From NCBI GenBank assembly GCA_963751355.1, contig CAVVVS010000074.1:24087-88086 (forward strand): a stretch of DNA of 64,000 nt, in the 5' to 3' direction. Origin of the DNA: CAVVVS01 sp963751355 (GTDB lineage: Bacteria; Bacteroidota; Ignavibacteria; Ignavibacteriales; Ignavibacteriaceae). Positions 62,733 through 64,000 of the stretch are shown one piece after another; within the stretch, counting starts at the first letter, position 1; each line of letters opens with the position of its first letter. The translations under genes and the position numbers were made by a program. The notes under the pieces were generated by a model that searched no databases, was not told the DNA's origin, and worked only from the letters and a program-made list of their open reading frames with translations.

Positions 62733-63032
62733 ATGAAGATAGTGTTTTTGGTATATCATGATATTCTGGAAGATAGGTTAGACATTATTCTGGAAAAATT
62801 GCATATTGATTATTACACCGAATGGGAAAATGTAAAAGGAAAGGGACATCATTCAGATGCTCATCTTGGCTCAAGAACATATCCCGGATATAATTGTGTT
62901 CGGATGATTGCATTCGACAGCGAAGTAACACTTGAAAAATTGATGAAGGGAATAAATGATTTAAATGCAGAAATGATTCGAAATGATGACAAAATAAGAC
63001 TTTTCCAAATTCCACTTGAAAAAATAATTTAA
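62733..63032 (+). CDS. PG0541-like RND-transporter-associated protein
   Basis: 99 aa. The short alpha/beta pattern (MKIVFLVYHDILEDRLDIIL, then SDAHLGSRTYPGYNCVRMIAFDSE) matches the PG0541 family, PII/ferredoxin-like proteins encoded next to RND pumps in Bacteroidota. Probably soluble and perhaps a signal-reading partner of the pump. ATG 62733 is preceded by AGAGGTG; starts 41 bases after the pump gene. Confidence 0.8.
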   Translation: MKIVFLVYHDILEDRLDIILEKLHIDYYTEWENVKGKGHHSDAHLGSRTYPGYNCVRMIAFDSEVTLEKLMKGINDLNAEMIRNDDKIRLFQIPLEKII

Positions 63033-63209
63033 AGCGTTAAAATTGATCCCGCAATATTATTTTTAATTCATTCAGCTCTCTGCCGTTTTCATTATAATGA
63101 TACGGTTCACATCCATCTAAAAATATTGTATTAAAATTCTGTTTTAAATTTCTAAAATAGTAATTTTCTATCCAATGTAAATTACTTTTTAATGACATTC
63201 CGGTAAATC

Positions 63210-63821
63210 ATGAAGAAATATTATTTCGTGTTTCTCATTATCTTTTTGCTTCCGCAAACTAAATTATTTTCCCAACACTTGGAGCTAGGGTTTGAAGTTC
63301 CGTTAGTAATAAATGATTCTCATGTCCGTTCAGGCAATGGAGTAAATTTTTCGTTTGAGTACAGGCTTCCCTCAATATTGTCATTTAAAGGCGGACTTGG
63401 CGGAGTAAGTGCCTTGACGAACGGAGCACAACTCGCACCCGGTTCATATTCATTTTTTTGGGCTGAGGCGAGTGCTCAAATCCGCGAATCACATGGCTGG
63501 ATACAGCCATACGCAGGAGTAGGTATTGGTTTTTATAAAACCGATATAAATTTAGCCACAGGAAACAGATTTAGAACGGACAGAAACGGTTTGAGGGAGA
63601 AAGATAACATACAATATAAAATTGGTTATAATTTGCGCGGAGGTTTGGACTTACCCCTATCTTCAATTTTAATATTAAATACGGAAGTGAAGTATGTGAT
63701 ATTTAATCCGGATGTTTTACATACATATAAAAGTATACAAACCTTAAATACCTTCACGGTGGATAATCATGTGAATTTAGATACTTACTTCGTACAATTT
63801 GGGCTTGAGGTTCTTATTTAA
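63210..63821 (+). CDS. Outer-membrane beta-barrel protein, 203 aa
   Basis: Signal peptide MKKYYFVFLIIFLLPQTKLFSQ, then an eight-strand-like barrel pattern (LELGFEVPL, VNFSFEYRL, WAEASAQIRE, IQPYAGVGIGFY, YNLRGGLDLPL, TYFVQFGLEVLI), similar to OmpW/porin-like small barrels. Function unknown. It stands 177 bases after the PG0541-like gene and may or may not share the efflux operon transcript. Confidence 0.72.
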   Translation: MKKYYFVFLIIFLLPQTKLFSQHLELGFEVPLVINDSHVRSGNGVNFSFEYRLPSILSFKGGLGGVSALTNGAQLAPGSYSFFWAEASAQIRESHGWIQPYAGVGIGFYKTDINLATGNRFRTDRNGLREKDNIQYKIGYNLRGGLDLPLSSILILNTEVKYVIFNPDVLHTYKSIQTLNTFTVDNHVNLDTYFVQFGLEVLI

Positions 63822-63926
63822 TCTGAATATTTTGAAATGTATGCTTTTCGGAAAAATAATCATTTCTCCTTTCATTCTAATCATTTTACCCCTAGTTTTG
63901 AAAATTCGCTATAAAGGAGGAAGAAC

Positions 63927-64000
63927 ATGAACGTTTTTATTTTTTAGGGAATTGGTTCAGGTTACATGCTAATTGTACTCATATTAATTCAAAGATTTTT
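63927..64000 (+). pseudogene. Amber-interrupted, possibly TatA-like reading frame (partial)
   Basis: A perfect AAAGGAGG (63913-63920) and 6-base spacer lead to ATG 63927, but the frame is MNVFIF then TAG (63945-63947). After the stop the same frame continues GIGSGYMLIVLILIQRF to the window edge. That is close to the start of TatA proteins (GIGxxEMLLILLVVLLLFG), but the usual Glu is Tyr and the LLLFG ending is not matched. It could be a nonsense-mutated copy, a coincidence, or a leader peptide. TAG is a normal stop in this genome (e.g. genes ending 21419, 34960, 37472). Low confidence in identity. Confidence 0.35.

Noticed and set aside
63945..63947. UAG read-through as recoding
   Set aside because: UAG ends other genes in the window normally and no recoding element is visible, so a nonsense change or chance frame is simpler.
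1..64000. CRISPR arrays, prophage genes, IS elements, integrases or toxin-antitoxin defence islands
   Set aside because: No array of spaced repeats, no transposase or integrase motif, and no defence gene set was seen; the lone methyltransferase and HicB-like gene have no partners.

Overview
This window is an AT-rich bacterial chromosome segment that most likely belongs to the Ignavibacteria (Ignavibacteriales or Melioribacteraceae, in the Bacteroidota-Chlorobiota group). Three secreted proteins carry the NYPNPFNP-type C-terminal sorting domain of the type IX secretion system. Other genes fit the same lineage: bshC, NfnAB, DUF5916 and DUF6600 proteins, and the RND-associated PG0541-like protein. 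The tRNA genes do not encode CCA. There is no plasmid, phage or CRISPR signature; the window reads as core chromosome with two palindromic repeats and one eroded patch.

Layout. 1-4.8 kb: end of a T9SS protein, small hypotheticals, tRNA-Gly and tRNA-Val, a PAP2 phosphatase, an SDR oxidoreductase and a DUF1841 protein. 4.9-11.9 kb: a redox regulatory and respiratory block made of a membrane sensor kinase with a c-type heme motif, an NtrC-type sigma-54 activator, a degenerate receiver protein, a Rieske protein, a b6-like cytochrome b and an 11-heme cytochrome c. 12-26.6 kb: membrane proteins, two secreted carbohydrate-active enzymes (an alpha/alpha-barrel hydrolase and a GH66 dextranase-like enzyme), a PPIase, a T9SS protein, a zinc-finger/DUF2007 protein, a lipoprotein, two tRNA-Ser genes and a MATE exporter. 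26.7-33 kb (minus strand): S9 peptidase, eIF2B-like protein, AlaC-type aminotransferase and a DnaQ/GIY-YIG/UvrC-like nuclease. 33-42.4 kb: ymdB, an orphan DNA methyltransferase, folD, deoC, a HicB-like protein, trmH, aroA, a MalK-type ATPase and bshC. 42.6-51.5 kb: envelope proteins and glycosyltransferases. 52-64 kb: maeB-nfnA-nfnB (NADPH/ferredoxin balance) and a tolC-acrA-acrB-PG0541 efflux operon.

The most coherent system is the 4.9-11.9 kb block. The intergenic region 8111-8386 holds two 22-bp inverted repeats of identical geometry (8119-8140 and 8206-8227) and a sigma-54 -24/-12 promoter (8344-8359) just upstream of the receiver-Rieske-cytochrome b-multiheme operon. Together with the adjacent heme-sensor kinase and NtrC regulator, this predicts a locally wired circuit in which periplasmic redox state controls a non-standard quinol-oxidising complex whose cytochrome c1/f role would be taken by an 11-heme cytochrome.

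Other points of note are two genes that seem to start at AUA behind a good Shine-Dalgarno sequence (2353 and 4791), an amber-interrupted TatA-like reading frame at the right edge (63927 onward), a second sigma-54-like promoter at 45971, and a UvrC-like nuclease with an N-terminal exonuclease and a four-cysteine cluster.
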